From the NCBI GenBank assembly GCA_002709565.1, contig PAPY01000026.1, forward strand, positions 65,222 through 100,000: a stretch of DNA of 34,779 nt, in the 5' to 3' direction. Positions 26,018-34,501 of this stretch are shown piece after piece; within the stretch, counting starts at the first letter, position 1, and each line of letters opens with the position of its first letter. The notes under the pieces were generated by a model. That model did not search any database, had not been told where the DNA came from, and was given only the letters and a program-made list of their open reading frames with translations. Source of the stretch: Legionellales bacterium (GTDB lineage: Bacteria > Pseudomonadota > Gammaproteobacteria > UBA1113). The position numbers and the translations under genes are program-made.

Positions 26018-27535
26018 TTTTGTTTGGGTAAAATCAATCGGTTTTAATAACAACACCAAGGGTACGACCAACATAAACCCAATCGCACTCAGCCAAAAGC
26101 AATTCACGAACGAAATCATACTGGCTTGGCGACTTAGTTCAGCGCCTAAGAGTTGCGGCGTTAATGAGTCAGTCAAGGTTAAATGATAGGTTTGCAGCCA
26201 TTGACTTAATGCGGGGGAGCCAGGACTTAAGTGGCCACCAAGACGATTCCAATTGATTTGCACACCGCGGGCGAATACGGTACCCAGTATAGAAATACCA
26301 ATGGAACTACCAATACTACGACCAAAGCTAAACAACCCTGAGCCTTCCGCCGTCGCATGACTGTCTAACGTACTCAGCGAAATTGCTGACAAAGGCACAA
26401 AGAAAAAGCCCATGCCAAATCCTTGAATGGCACCATCTAGCATTATGCGGCTGGCATCCACATCTAAACCGTACTGGCACATGCGATAGGAACCAAACGC
26501 ACTCAGTAAACCACCAAAGGCAATTAACCAACGCACATCCATGCGTTTCATGAGATTAGCAATCATAGCCATACCAATGGCACAGCTAATGCCCCGTGGC
26601 GCCATTACTAGCCCCGCAAAACTGGTGGGATAATCGAGCAAACTCTCTAGCATTAATGGTTGCACCGCCATTAAGCCAAACATACTGATACAGTAGAGTG
26701 TGAGCATGGTGGTCGCAATACAAAAGTTGCGATTTTTGAATAGCCATAAGTTGACAATATTACGCTCGACAATAAGGCCGCGCACGATAAAGATGCCTAA
26801 GCTGATAATACTGGTGGCAACCAGTGTGATAATGACGTTAGAGTCGAGCCAGTTTTCTTGGTTACCGCGGTCAAGAAAGATTTGTAAGGTACCAATACCC
26901 AACACCATCCAGAATAAACCCATATAATCGATATGTTGTTTTTTACGCGGGGTTTCGCGTATCACAATAATGGCCATCACAAAGGCAATAATACAAACGG
27001 GAATATTTAAATAAAAAATCCAGCGCCAGCTGAGACTCTCGGTAATATAACCACCAATAGTGGGACCAAGCACGGGACCCGCCATGATCCCAATCCCCCA
27101 AATAGCCATGGCTTTGCCTTGTTCTTCTAGTGGAAACGTATCTCGCAATACATATTGCGATAAAGGCACGAGGGTTGCGCCAAAGATACCTTGCAAGGTA
27201 CGGAATAAAACAATTTCAGACAGGCTGGTGGCCATCCCGCACATCATCGAAGCCAACAAAAACCCGACAATATTAATAAGCAGCAGCCGCTTGCGACCAA
27301 TACGGTTCACCAAAAAGCCGGTCAATGGCATACACACGGCAGATGAGACTAAATAGGACGTCAGCACCCAAGTGATTTGATCGGCATTGGCGCCTAAGCT
27401 ACCCATCATGTTGGGTAGGGCCACATTGACGATGGTCATATCCAGGACTTCAATGACGGCGACTAACATCACCGCAACGGTTATCAACCAACGTTGGGTG
27501 TTTGTTAAGTTGTTTTCGAAGGCGTGCCCAGACAT
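26000..27535 (-). CDS. emrB: EmrB-like drug efflux transporter (MFS, DHA2 family, 14 TM)
   Basis: A proton-driven exporter that works with EmrA and an outer-membrane channel to expel toxic compounds. 511 residues with about 14 membrane helices. DHA2 hallmarks are LDMTIVNVALPNMMGSLG in helix 1, LTGFLVNRIGRKRLL (motif A) and GIMAGPVLGPTIGGYI (motif C). Its ATG overlaps the emrA stop by one base (TAATG), indicating translational coupling. The 3' end overlaps pgpA. Substrate cannot be read from sequence. Confidence 0.95.
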   Translation of the reverse strand: MSGHAFENNLTNTQRWLITVAVMLVAVIEVLDMTIVNVALPNMMGSLGANADQITWVLTSYLVSSAVCMPLTGFLVNRIGRKRLLLINIVGFLLASMMCGMATSLSEIVLFRTLQGIFGATLVPLSQYVLRDTFPLEEQGKAMAIWGIGIMAGPVLGPTIGGYITESLSWRWIFYLNIPVCIIAFVMAIIVIRETPRKKQHIDYMGLFWMVLGIGTLQIFLDRGNQENWLDSNVIITLVATSIISLGIFIVRGLIVERNIVNLWLFKNRNFCIATTMLTLYCISMFGLMAVQPLMLESLLDYPTSFAGLVMAPRGISCAIGMAMIANLMKRMDVRWLIAFGGLLSAFGSYRMCQYGLDVDASRIMLDGAIQGFGMGFFFVPLSAISLSTLDSHATAEGSGLFSFGRSIGSSIGISILGTVFARGVQINWNRLGGHLSPGSPALSQWLQTYHLTLTDSLTPQLLGAELSRQASMISFVNCFWLSAIGFMLVVPLVLLLKPIDFTQTKLAMGH

Positions 27536-28551
27536 TAGCTCTTAGAGGTTGTATCAACCGTCACAGTGGCACTGGCGCCGACTCGCAACGGGTAATTCGC
27601 ATCGGTTTGATCAAACACGACTTTGATGGGAAAACGCTGGGTGACCTTCACCCAATTGCCGGTGGCATTTTCGGGTGGCAATAATGAAAATGCACTGCCG
27701 CTACCGCGGCTAATGCTATTCACGGTACCGGTGAAGCGGTGATCGGGGTACATGTCGATTTTGATGGTGGCTTTTTGTTGGTCGCGAATGCGCTTCATTT
27801 GGGTTTCTTTAAAATTAGCATACAGATACCAATTATCATCTTCGACTAATTGAAATAGGCCTTGTTGCGCCGTGATCATGGAACCAACGCGGGTTTCAAA
27901 GTTAGTAATATAACCGTCGGCAGGGGCGTAGATTGAGGTGTAACTTAAATTCAAATGGGTATCCACCAAATGAGCTTTGGCTTTGCGGATATTAGCATTG
28001 CGATCCCCAATGTCGCCTAATTGCTGTTGCGCTTCAATCAATTGATTATTTGCGGCAACCACGGCAGCATTGGCACTGTCTAATTCGCCTTTGGCATCAT
28101 CGCCGCTGGCTTTCGACGCTTGGCCTTCTGCCACCAAGGTGCTGGTGCGGCGGTAATTCTTTTGGTTGACAATTTGCTGGGCCTTGGCTTTCTCGATATT
28201 AGCCTTAGCAACTTCAACTGCGGCAACATCGGCATTCATTTGTTGAATAGCAAGGCGTAGGCTCGCATTGGCGTCTTCTAGGGCTGCTTCAAACGGCCGA
28301 GGATCAATGACTAACAGTAATTGGCCTTTGTTGACGTGTTGATTATTGGCAATATGAATTTCTGTTACAGGTCCACTGACTTGGGCGGCCACATTGACCA
28401 CGTTGGCTTGGACATAGGCATCATCGGTAGAAGGATAAATGTCGCGGTATCTAAAATAACCCAGCAATGCCCCGGCAACAATAATGACCAAGCCGCTCCA
28501 GAGGAGAAGTTGCACGATAAAACGGAATTTTGATTTGTGCGTTGTTGCCAT
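27535..28551 (-). CDS. emrA: EmrA-like periplasmic adaptor (HlyD family)
   Basis: A membrane-fusion protein that links EmrB to an outer-membrane channel. 338 residues: one N-terminal anchor helix (about 11-30), the first lipoyl half ([23 protein letters not shown]), a long coiled-coil hairpin rich in Ala/Gln (about 90-190), the second lipoyl half ([14 protein letters not shown]) and a beta-barrel end. It is first in the emrAB operon. No TolC-type or MarR-type gene is adjacent. The ATG lies 107 bases from the divergent dps start, so the spacer carries both promoters. Confidence 0.95.
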   Translation of the reverse strand: MATTHKSKFRFIVQLLLWSGLVIIVAGALLGYFRYRDIYPSTDDAYVQANVVNVAAQVSGPVTEIHIANNQHVNKGQLLLVIDPRPFEAALEDANASLRLAIQQMNADVAAVEVAKANIEKAKAQQIVNQKNYRRTSTLVAEGQASKASGDDAKGELDSANAAVVAANNQLIEAQQQLGDIGDRNANIRKAKAHLVDTHLNLSYTSIYAPADGYITNFETRVGSMITAQQGLFQLVEDDNWYLYANFKETQMKRIRDQQKATIKIDMYPDHRFTGTVNSISRGSGSAFSLLPPENATGNWVKVTQRFPIKVVFDQTDANYPLRVGASATVTVDTTSKS

Positions 28552-28658
28552 TGTTACTCAAGGTACCTTTTAGTCTGGAATTTGGTTATTATGACCAGAA
28601 TCAGGGCAAAAAGCTAGCGCCCAATAGTTACACAAATCAATTGAGGAGGAGTCATCCT

Positions 28659-29129
28659 ATGAAAATCGAAATTGGCCTATCCAATGAGCAGCGCGCCCAA
28701 ATCGCCGAAGGCTTGGCATGCTTATTAGCAGACAGTTATTTACTTTACATCAAAACCCATAACTTCCATTGGAATGTCAAAGGCCCGATGTTTAATACCT
28801 TGCATTTAATGTTTGAAGAGCAATACACAGAGTTAGCCACAGCGGTGGATGAAATCGCTGAGCGTATTCGTGCCCTTGATCATCCAGCGCCTGGCAGCTA
28901 TGCACAGTTTGCCGAGCTTACCTCGATAAAAGAAGAAACGGGCGTGCCAAAAGCAGAAGATATGATTCGTCAATTGGTCGAAGGTCAAGAAGCTGTTATT
29001 CGCACTGCCCGCAATTTAATGCCTACAGCCAGCGATGCAGCTGATGAACCAACGGCAGATCTATTGACTCAGCGCATGCAAGTGCACGAGAAGACAGCCT
29101 GGATGTTAAGAAGCTTGCTGGAGAAATGA
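28659..29129 (+). CDS. dps: Dps-family DNA-protection/ferritin-like protein
   Basis: Forms a 12-subunit shell that oxidises and stores iron, protecting DNA from peroxide. 156 residues from ATG at 28659, chosen because GAGGAGGA lies 9 bases upstream and the family N-terminus fits. The ferroxidase motif [20 protein letters not shown] with FEEQYTELA is intact, followed by [17 protein letters not shown]. An upstream in-frame extension to 28530 overlaps emrA and is rejected. The stop lies 3 bases from the convergent comF stop. Confidence 0.96.
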   Translation: MKIEIGLSNEQRAQIAEGLACLLADSYLLYIKTHNFHWNVKGPMFNTLHLMFEEQYTELATAVDEIAERIRALDHPAPGSYAQFAELTSIKEETGVPKAEDMIRQLVEGQEAVIRTARNLMPTASDAADEPTADLLTQRMQVHEKTAWMLRSLLEK

Positions 29130-29132
29130 GTT

Positions 29133-29843
29133 TTAATCAAAGGGTGGTCGTGCACAACACCACACATCAATGCGCTTAACGCCGGCCTTTTGCAGTGTCT
29201 GACAAAAGGCTTTGGCGGTGTTGCCGGTGGTGACTACATCATCTAGTACCGCCACGTGTCGATAGGGCATCGGCCGTGCGCGAAAAGCCCTGCTCACATT
29301 CCCTTGCCGTGCTTTAAAATCAAGTTGTGCTTGGGCCTTGGTTTGTTTTGTACGCCAGCAATGCTGATAGTCTAAAGGCACCGTTAACTGTTTGCTGAGG
29401 TAGCGGCCAATTTCTAGGGCTTGGTTATAACCCCGTTTACGCATGCGGCTGCGATGCAACGGCACAGGGATGATAGCTTCCGGTAAGTCTGTGTGATAAT
29501 GGCCTTGCACTCGACGGCTAAGCAGCTGTGCAAAAAGACGTGCATATAATAGATTGTGATTAAACTTTAGTTGATAAATAAATTTACCCACGGTGCTGTC
29601 ATAACTTAATGGGCACAGCGTTTGTTCATAGGGCGGTGCTTCTAACAGACAGTTGCCACAGGTAGTGTCTTCTGCCATCAACGATTGGTGGGCGCCACAG
29701 CGGGGACAGCTGTGGTGTAGCCAGGGCAAGCTTGCTTCACATTCATCACATAGGGCCATGGGGTTCGCATGATAACAATGGCACAAAACACAGGCTTGTG
29801 GCAGCCAGTGATTTAGAGTTTTTTTTAACCAAATAAGGGGCAT
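29133..29843 (-). CDS. comF: ComF-family phosphoribosyltransferase-like protein
   Basis: 236 residues. The N-terminal zinc part has Cys18, Cys21/Cys23, Cys32, Cys35, Cys46, Cys49, Cys62 and Cys65 in CxxC pairs. The C-terminal phosphoribosyltransferase domain has VAVLDDVVTTGNTA and RGYNQALEIGRYL. ComF (GntX in E. coli) supports DNA uptake, or use of external DNA, in several bacteria. The gene often neighbours biotin genes; here bioY is divergent 87 bases away. The start is supported by ATAAGGGGC directly before the ATG. Confidence 0.94.
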   Translation of the reverse strand: MPLIWLKKTLNHWLPQACVLCHCYHANPMALCDECEASLPWLHHSCPRCGAHQSLMAEDTTCGNCLLEAPPYEQTLCPLSYDSTVGKFIYQLKFNHNLLYARLFAQLLSRRVQGHYHTDLPEAIIPVPLHRSRMRKRGYNQALEIGRYLSKQLTVPLDYQHCWRTKQTKAQAQLDFKARQGNVSRAFRARPMPYRHVAVLDDVVTTGNTAKAFCQTLQKAGVKRIDVWCCARPPFD

Positions 29844-29856
29844 GTTTTTCGCCTTT

Positions 29857-29888
29857 CGGTTGACACAACCGCTGATCTTCTTGATACT
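29857..29888 (+). promoter_or_regulatory. bioY promoter with a dyad over the -35 box
   Basis: TTGACA (29860-29865), a 17-base spacer and GATACT (29883-29888). The -35 is embedded in a perfect dyad CGGTTG-ACA-CAACCG (29857-29871), which could be an operator. It does not match the classic BirA site. Confidence 0.65.
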
Positions 29889-29930
29889 ACGCCGATTATA
29901 GATGATTCGCGAATAAGGAGTAGCATCATA

Positions 29931-30503
29931 ATGAGTATTTTTAGCGTAGACAGACCCCTAAAAAGTTTTTGCTGGTCTCGATCTGAAGTATCCTGGTTGC
30001 ATAATACCGCCCTTGTTCTGTTTGGTAGCTTATTGTTGGCTATCTCGGCTAAAATTTCACTGCCTCTGCAACCAACGCCAGTTACCCTGCAAACCTTTGC
30101 GGTTTTGCTGTTGAGTATGTTATTTGGTTCGCGCTTGGGCGTGTTAACGGTATTAGCTTACCTAGCGGAAGGTTTCATGGGTATGCCCGTGTTTGCTGAG
30201 CCCGTTACGGGTTTTGCGGTTTTCTTGAGCCCTACCATCGGCTATTTATTGGGATTCATTCCTGCAGCGTTTGTTGCTGGCTTGCTGGTTGAGCGAGGCT
30301 GGGGCATGAGTCGTTTGAGTGCCGGCTTAGCGGCATTCATCGGTGCGACTATTATTCTGTTCTGTGGCTGGTTAGGCTTGGCGGTTGTGAGTGGTCCACA
30401 GATGGCGTTTACTCTAGGGGTTGTGCCCTTTGTTGGTATTGAGTTGGCTAAAGTTCTTGTTTTAGCGGCTACTATTCCTTTTTGCTGGAAAAGTGCCAAA
30501 TAA
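29931..30503 (+). CDS. bioY: Biotin transporter BioY (ECF S-component)
   Basis: The membrane S-component that captures biotin and works alone or with an ECF energising module. 190 residues with about six helices. Family motifs are present: LQPTPVTLQTFAVLLLSMLFGSRLG and AYLAEGFMGMPVFAE, then PTIGYLLGFIPAAFVAGLLVERG. AAGGAG lies 11 bases before the ATG. No bioM/bioN or ecfA/T genes are nearby. Its stop lies inside the loop of a terminator hairpin. Confidence 0.95.
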   Translation: MSIFSVDRPLKSFCWSRSEVSWLHNTALVLFGSLLLAISAKISLPLQPTPVTLQTFAVLLLSMLFGSRLGVLTVLAYLAEGFMGMPVFAEPVTGFAVFLSPTIGYLLGFIPAAFVAGLLVERGWGMSRLSAGLAAFIGATIILFCGWLGLAVVSGPQMAFTLGVVPFVGIELAKVLVLAATIPFCWKSAK

Positions 30504-30518
30504 TTAAGGCGCTTTTTT
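30491..30518 (+). terminator. Terminator overlapping the bioY stop codon
   Basis: The stem AAGTGCC/GGCGCTT (30491-30497, 30508-30514, one G-U pair in RNA) with a 10-base loop ends in six T. The bioY TAA (30501-30503) falls in the loop, and the convergent dacB stop starts at the next base. Confidence 0.7.
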
Positions 30519-32030
30519 GGTTGGGCTTTGCGTGGTGGTTTGTGCCACTGTCTTGGGTTTTGCCTTTGGTTTGACATTGATTTGTGCGAGGTAAGTGCAA
30601 ATCTGATCTTCTAACCGACGGTATTTCCCAAGCCGCCCAGCAGCACCATTCATCATAATCGCAAAGCCAACGGTCTGTTTATCTTTTGTTGTAATGTATC
30701 CTGCCAGTGACGTAACATGACTCATGGTGCCTGTTTTGGCGCGAATTTTGCGGATGGTGATGGCTTGTCCCATGCGGTTCTTCAAGGTGCCATCAATGCC
30801 AGATGTGGGTAAGGCATTCATAAAATCGTTTTTGATAGCCTTATCATGGTAGGCATAGTTCAACACATCCAGTAATTGTTGTGGTGTAATCAAGTCATAA
30901 CGGGACAAACCAGCACCATCAACAATGCTGGAATTTTTGAGATCCACTTTAGCTGATTTGCCGATGATATTTTTCATCGCTTTGGCGCCATTTTTCCAGG
31001 AGCCAGACGACTTATAGTATTGTCGCCCTAAGGTTTTAAAAACGCTATTTGCGATCAAGTTGTCGGAGTCTTTGAGCATTTTTTTTGTTAATTCTTTCAG
31101 TGGTTTTGATTGATGTTGGGCAAGCAGCACTAAAGAGTCACGACTGGAGCCAGTGCGGACTTTACCCGTTACGCGAATACCCGCACTGCCCAGTAAGTCA
31201 GCGATGATCTTTTCGGCGTAGATTTCGGGATTTTGTACAGCAATGGATAAGCCGCGGGCTTCAGAATGGGCACGCATACAACCATCCAGGGTATAAATAT
31301 TATTGATATTGCTATGCAAATCTAGACGACAAAAACCGCCTTTGCCTGCTTTGGTGGTGGTAAAGTTGCGGTAATCGACGTATTTTGCACTGCCGATAGG
31401 AATAATTTGCACGGGCTTGCCGACAGACTTGTTGGGTTTGACTTGCATGTGAATACAATTGCCGTTGATCATTGCTGCACTGGTAGGCGCTGAAAAACAA
31501 TAACGGGTATCATCCCACATCCAGCCTGGTCCGATATCATTGGTACCAAATGCCGTATCATCCACATAGACATCACCATTGATAGCATGGATCCCTTGTT
31601 GCTTTAGGCGCTCAATCATGTGTTTAAGATGAGAAATTTTTAACGTCGGATCGCCACTAAATTTGATATACACATCACTGTTTAAGGTTCCGTGATGGAT
31701 TTGGCGATTGTCAGCAAGGATGGTGGTTTTGTAACGGTAGTTGGGCCCAAGAAATAATAAACCCGAAAACCCGGTTAACACTTTCATGGTGCTGGCTGGG
31801 ACAAAAGAGCGCTTTGGATTTTTTTCGTAAATTACTTTGCCGGTATCGAGGTTCTTGATTACAATGCCGATATTCACATTGCCAACCTGCTTTTTGATCA
31901 AGTTATCAATATTGCGAGCAATTTGTTGCTTGCTGGGCGACGTGTTGGTTTTGGTGGATGTCGTGGTGGGGGCAGCAACAGCTGAGGCGACCACACAGAA
32001 ACTTAAGACAATAATAAACAATCGTTGCAT
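30504..32030 (-). CDS. dacB: D-alanyl-D-alanine carboxypeptidase/endopeptidase (PBP4, family S13)
   Basis: A periplasmic enzyme that trims or cleaves peptidoglycan cross-links. 508 residues from ATG at 32030. The in-frame ATG at 32060 would lie at the transcription start of the promoter seen here, and it lacks a ribosome site. A signal peptide (about 1-20, cut after AVAA) precedes the catalytic domain. SxxK is Ser80-T-M-Lys83; the SxN motif is in DSDNLIAN; the KTG motif is in RAKTGTMSH. Length and the insert between SxxK and SxN fit PBP4. A promoter lies upstream at 32067-32095. It is convergent with bioY. Confidence 0.95.
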   Translation of the reverse strand: MQRLFIIVLSFCVVASAVAAPTTTSTKTNTSPSKQQIARNIDNLIKKQVGNVNIGIVIKNLDTGKVIYEKNPKRSFVPASTMKVLTGFSGLLFLGPNYRYKTTILADNRQIHHGTLNSDVYIKFSGDPTLKISHLKHMIERLKQQGIHAINGDVYVDDTAFGTNDIGPGWMWDDTRYCFSAPTSAAMINGNCIHMQVKPNKSVGKPVQIIPIGSAKYVDYRNFTTTKAGKGGFCRLDLHSNINNIYTLDGCMRAHSEARGLSIAVQNPEIYAEKIIADLLGSAGIRVTGKVRTGSSRDSLVLLAQHQSKPLKELTKKMLKDSDNLIANSVFKTLGRQYYKSSGSWKNGAKAMKNIIGKSAKVDLKNSSIVDGAGLSRYDLITPQQLLDVLNYAYHDKAIKNDFMNALPTSGIDGTLKNRMGQAITIRKIRAKTGTMSHVTSLAGYITTKDKQTVGFAIMMNGAAGRLGKYRRLEDQICTYLAQINVKPKAKPKTVAQTTTQSPTKKAP

Positions 32031-32066
32031 ACGGTAAGAGATCCCTTCATACTTTGGCATTCAATC

Positions 32067-32095
32067 ATTATAGATGAGTCACAGGACGAAGTTAA
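32067..32095 (-). promoter_or_regulatory. dacB promoter
   Basis: On the minus strand TTAACT (32090-32095), a 17-base spacer and a consensus TATAAT (32067-32072). It places the transcript start near 32060, supporting the ATG at 32030. Confidence 0.75.
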
Positions 32096-32107
32096 CTACT
32101 AAACACC

Positions 32108-32977
32108 ATGAGTCACACAAAAACTTCTTTGGCCCACAGCGCTATCGCTGCCAGTTTCAACCAAGCAGTTAAATCCTACAATCGTGCAAATGTTATCCAT
32201 CGAGAAGTGGGGCAACGCTTGTTGGAGAATTTGCAGCTGATGCAGATTGAGCCCCAGGTTATCCTGGATTTAGGCGCGGCTACGGGACTTTACAGCAAAG
32301 CTTTGGCTAAATATTACCCAAAAACCAGGGTTGTTGCGGTGGATATTGCTTGGGATATGCTACGACATGCTCGGCGGCACCGAGCCTGGTTCAAGCAACA
32401 AGGTTTTGTTTGCGCAAATTCATACCAGCTGCCGTTCCAAGATAATAGTGTGGATTTGGTTTTCTCCAATTTAATGCTCCATTGGTGTACTGATTATGAA
32501 CAAGTTATCCAAGAAGTGCGGCGGGTCTTGAAACCTGAAGGGCTATTTCTGTTTGCGAGCTTGGGACCTGATAGTTTAAAAGAACTCCGCCAAGCCTTAG
32601 TGGCTAGTGGTAGTGACATCAGCCTGCATGATTTTACCGATATGCATGATGTGGGTGATGCCTTAGTACGTCAGCAATTCCAAGGGCCGGTGATGGAAGC
32701 GGAATTTATTACCTTTCATTACCCCTCAGTGGACAAAATTATGGCTGATTTAACCGACACCGGAGCGGCTTTATTATTGGATGACCCAGAACAGCAGCTA
32801 AAATCTCAACTGCCAGCTATCGGCGATGCATATCCCATAGAGACAGGGGCTAACAAATTACCATTGACCTATGAAGTTATTATTGGCCATGGCTGGGGGC
32901 CGAAGACCAGAGCGCCGGCTAATCAGCAGCAAGGCAATGAAGTGCACATTCCTTTGACAAAGATCCCACGCCGATAA
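32108..32977 (+). CDS. bioC: Malonyl-ACP O-methyltransferase BioC
   Basis: Methylates malonyl-ACP to begin pimelate assembly for biotin. 289 residues, slightly longer than the E. coli protein. The family N-terminus is present (IAASFNQAVKSYNRANVIHREVGQRLL). The SAM-binding loop is LDLGAATGLYSK, with DIAWDM and DLVFSNLMLHW following, then RRVLKPEGLFLFASLGPDSLKELR. The ending YEVIIGHGWGPK is seen in relatives that carry the longer form. bioB, bioF, bioD and bioH are not in the window. It is divergent from dacB. Confidence 0.94.
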   Translation: MSHTKTSLAHSAIAASFNQAVKSYNRANVIHREVGQRLLENLQLMQIEPQVILDLGAATGLYSKALAKYYPKTRVVAVDIAWDMLRHARRHRAWFKQQGFVCANSYQLPFQDNSVDLVFSNLMLHWCTDYEQVIQEVRRVLKPEGLFLFASLGPDSLKELRQALVASGSDISLHDFTDMHDVGDALVRQQFQGPVMEAEFITFHYPSVDKIMADLTDTGAALLLDDPEQQLKSQLPAIGDAYPIETGANKLPLTYEVIIGHGWGPKTRAPANQQQGNEVHIPLTKIPRR

Positions 32978-33028
32978 GGTATGGTCAGTTGTCGAGGACT
33001 TCATTCTACGCTATCCTAAACAAATCCC

Positions 33029-33130
33029 AGCGGCTCCCGCCCCCTTTGGTCGCCGTTGATGCGGCTTTGCCGCATAGGCGATAGTACTTGGAGAGCAGCT
33101 TTCCGGCTTAGCCGAGAGCTGCTGTACAAA
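33029..33130 (+). repeat. Dispersed palindromic repeat, copy 2 (internally shortened)
   Basis: Shares CCCCTTTGGTCGCCGT (33042-33057) and TAGGCGATAGT with the element at 33711-33861. It has its own hairpins ATGCGGC-TTT-GCCGCAT and GAGCAGCTTTCCGGCTTAGCCGAGAGCTGCT-like arms. It ends 14 bases before the ATG of the MgtC-like gene. It lacks the central TCGCGATGG block, so it is a shortened copy. Confidence 0.8.
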
Positions 33131-33144
33131 TTCAGACTTATCAG

Positions 33145-33702
33145 ATGGACTTGCCGATGAAACTTTCAACCATTGCTAAATTTACTCTCGCTATGTTACT
33201 GCTAGGCGCGACCTCTATGGTCTATGCTGAAGTTTTTAATGTCCCCGGCGTCGAAAAACTAGGGCGCTTCCACTCAATGTTTTCTCTGGAAGAGCGGTTT
33301 TTTTTGTGGCGTATTTTAATTGCGGCCGTTATGGGGATATTGATTGGTTACTCTCATGATTTTCGGCATCGTGGGATGGTGGGGGTCAAAACCTATGGCT
33401 CTGTGTGTTTAGGCTCCGCTGCATTTGCTGCCGTATCAACCCATATTTATTTGGTGACGGGGGTAGGTAATGCGTTACAAAATATTGGCTCTATTACTGC
33501 TGGTATCGGTTTCTTGTGCGCAGCTGTGATCTTTAAAGAAGGTGTTACGGTGCGCGGTCTCTCAACCGCGGCAACAATTTGGACCACCGCGGCTGTGGGT
33601 TCTGCTTGTGGCGCGGGTCTCTTCGGTGCGGCAGGAGTGATTGCGGTGATTGTCATTTGTTTTCACCTGGCGCCGAGCCGCAGGCCAGCGGATGTTGAAT
33701 AA
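33145..33702 (+). CDS. MgtC/SapB-family membrane protein
   Basis: 185 residues, or 181 from the second ATG at 33157, where the signal-like helix begins (MKLSTIAKFTLAMLLLGATS). The MgtC core follows: LIAAVMGILIGY, GMVGVKTYGSVCLGSAAFAA, ITAGIGFLCAAVIFKEG and VRGLSTAATIWTTAAVGSACG. MgtC proteins aid survival in low magnesium and inside macrophages and affect the F-ATPase in some species; here only membership is shown. No C-terminal ACT-like domain is present. No clear ribosome site, and a repeat element lies directly upstream, so its hairpins may fall in the leader. Confidence 0.88.
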   Translation: MDLPMKLSTIAKFTLAMLLLGATSMVYAEVFNVPGVEKLGRFHSMFSLEERFFLWRILIAAVMGILIGYSHDFRHRGMVGVKTYGSVCLGSAAFAAVSTHIYLVTGVGNALQNIGSITAGIGFLCAAVIFKEGVTVRGLSTAATIWTTAAVGSACGAGLFGAAGVIAVIVICFHLAPSRRPADVE

Positions 33703-33710
33703 ATAATACA

Positions 33711-33861
33711 TCAGCGGTTCCCGCTGAGCTTCTCGCGATGGGGGTTTCCAAAGGGGGAAATCGCGATTTTTCCCCTTTGGTCGCCGTCCACGCGGCTTGG
33801 TCGCGTAGGCGATAGTTCTCGGAAGGCAACTTCCCGCTTCCAGCGGGAATTGCTGACAATA
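33711..33861 (+). repeat. Dispersed palindromic repeat, copy 3 (fullest copy)
   Basis: Begins with hairpin TCAGCGG-TTC-CCGCTGA (33711-33727). It continues through a near-palindrome centred on TCGCGA (AAGGGGGAAA and TTTTTCCCCTT flanking), then CCCCTTTGGTCGCCGT (33772-33787), CGCGGCTTGGTCGCG, TAGGCGATAGT and CCCGCTTCCAGCGGG. It occupies the whole gap between the MgtC-like gene and the protease gene, ending 2 bases before that start codon. Confidence 0.85.
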
Positions 33862-33862
33862 C

Positions 33863-34501
33863 ATGCTAAGAGTAATTGCTCTTGCCGGTTTGTTGCTAGC
33901 ATCTGGTTATTCTGTTGCGAATACCATTAATGTCCTCGGTCTGTTTGAGAATAAAGCGGTTATCATTGTTGATGGCAAACGTCATGTTTTAGATGTAGGT
34001 GAAGAGACCCCTGAGGGTATCCGTCTTATCCGTGCCAATAGTCAAAATGCCGTACTGTTAATCAATGGTAAAGAAAAAACTTTTGCGTTGGGTGATACCG
34101 AAGATTATCGCGTCAAAAAAGTCACGGAAGAAACGGTTATCATCCGTCCTGCTGTTAATGGGATGTACCATATTGATGGGGAAATCAATGGCCAGCGTGC
34201 GAGTTTTGTTGTTGATACTGGCGCGAGTCACATTGCCATGAATAATCGCACTGCTGAGCGTTTAAAAATCGATTACAAACGCGCAAAAAAAGTTGGTAAA
34301 GTCGAAACGGCATCCGGTATTGAGTTGGCATACTTGGTACACCTTAAAACCGTCAAGGTCGGCAATATTATTGTCTATAATGTCCCAGCATTAGTATTAG
34401 TAGGACGTCAGCCTAGCCATATTCTATTGGGGATGTCGTTTCTCAAAAATCTCGAAATGCAAAACAAAAATAAGCTGCTTTACCTAAGGCAAAAATTTTA
34501 G
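33863..34501 (+). CDS. Periplasmic retropepsin-like aspartic protease (clan AA)
   Basis: 212 residues with an N-terminal signal peptide (about 1-19, MLRVIALAGLLLASGYSVA). An N-terminal beta-rich part (20-95) precedes the single-lobed pepsin-like domain with the catalytic motif FVVDTGAS (Asp118) and the late loop ILLGMSFLKNLEM. These single-lobe proteins act as dimers. The substrate is unknown for most bacterial members. No good ribosome site is seen, because a repeat element runs up to the start. The stop overlaps the ispA stop by two bases on the other strand. Confidence 0.88.
   Translation: MLRVIALAGLLLASGYSVANTINVLGLFENKAVIIVDGKRHVLDVGEETPEGIRLIRANSQNAVLLINGKEKTFALGDTEDYRVKKVTEETVIIRPAVNGMYHIDGEINGQRASFVVDTGASHIAMNNRTAERLKIDYKRAKKVGKVETASGIELAYLVHLKTVKVGNIIVYNVPALVLVGRQPSHILLGMSFLKNLEMQNKNKLLYLRQKF

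Noticed and set aside
28530..28658. Upstream extension of dps
   Set aside because: It overlaps emrA on the other strand and lacks the Dps N-terminus; the strong ribosome site supports 28659.
29857..29871. BirA operator before bioY
   Set aside because: The dyad is present but does not match the TTGTAAACC-type BirA site, so only a generic operator is suggested.
32031..32060. Earlier dacB start at 32060
   Set aside because: It would sit at the predicted transcription start and would place polar residues before the signal peptide.
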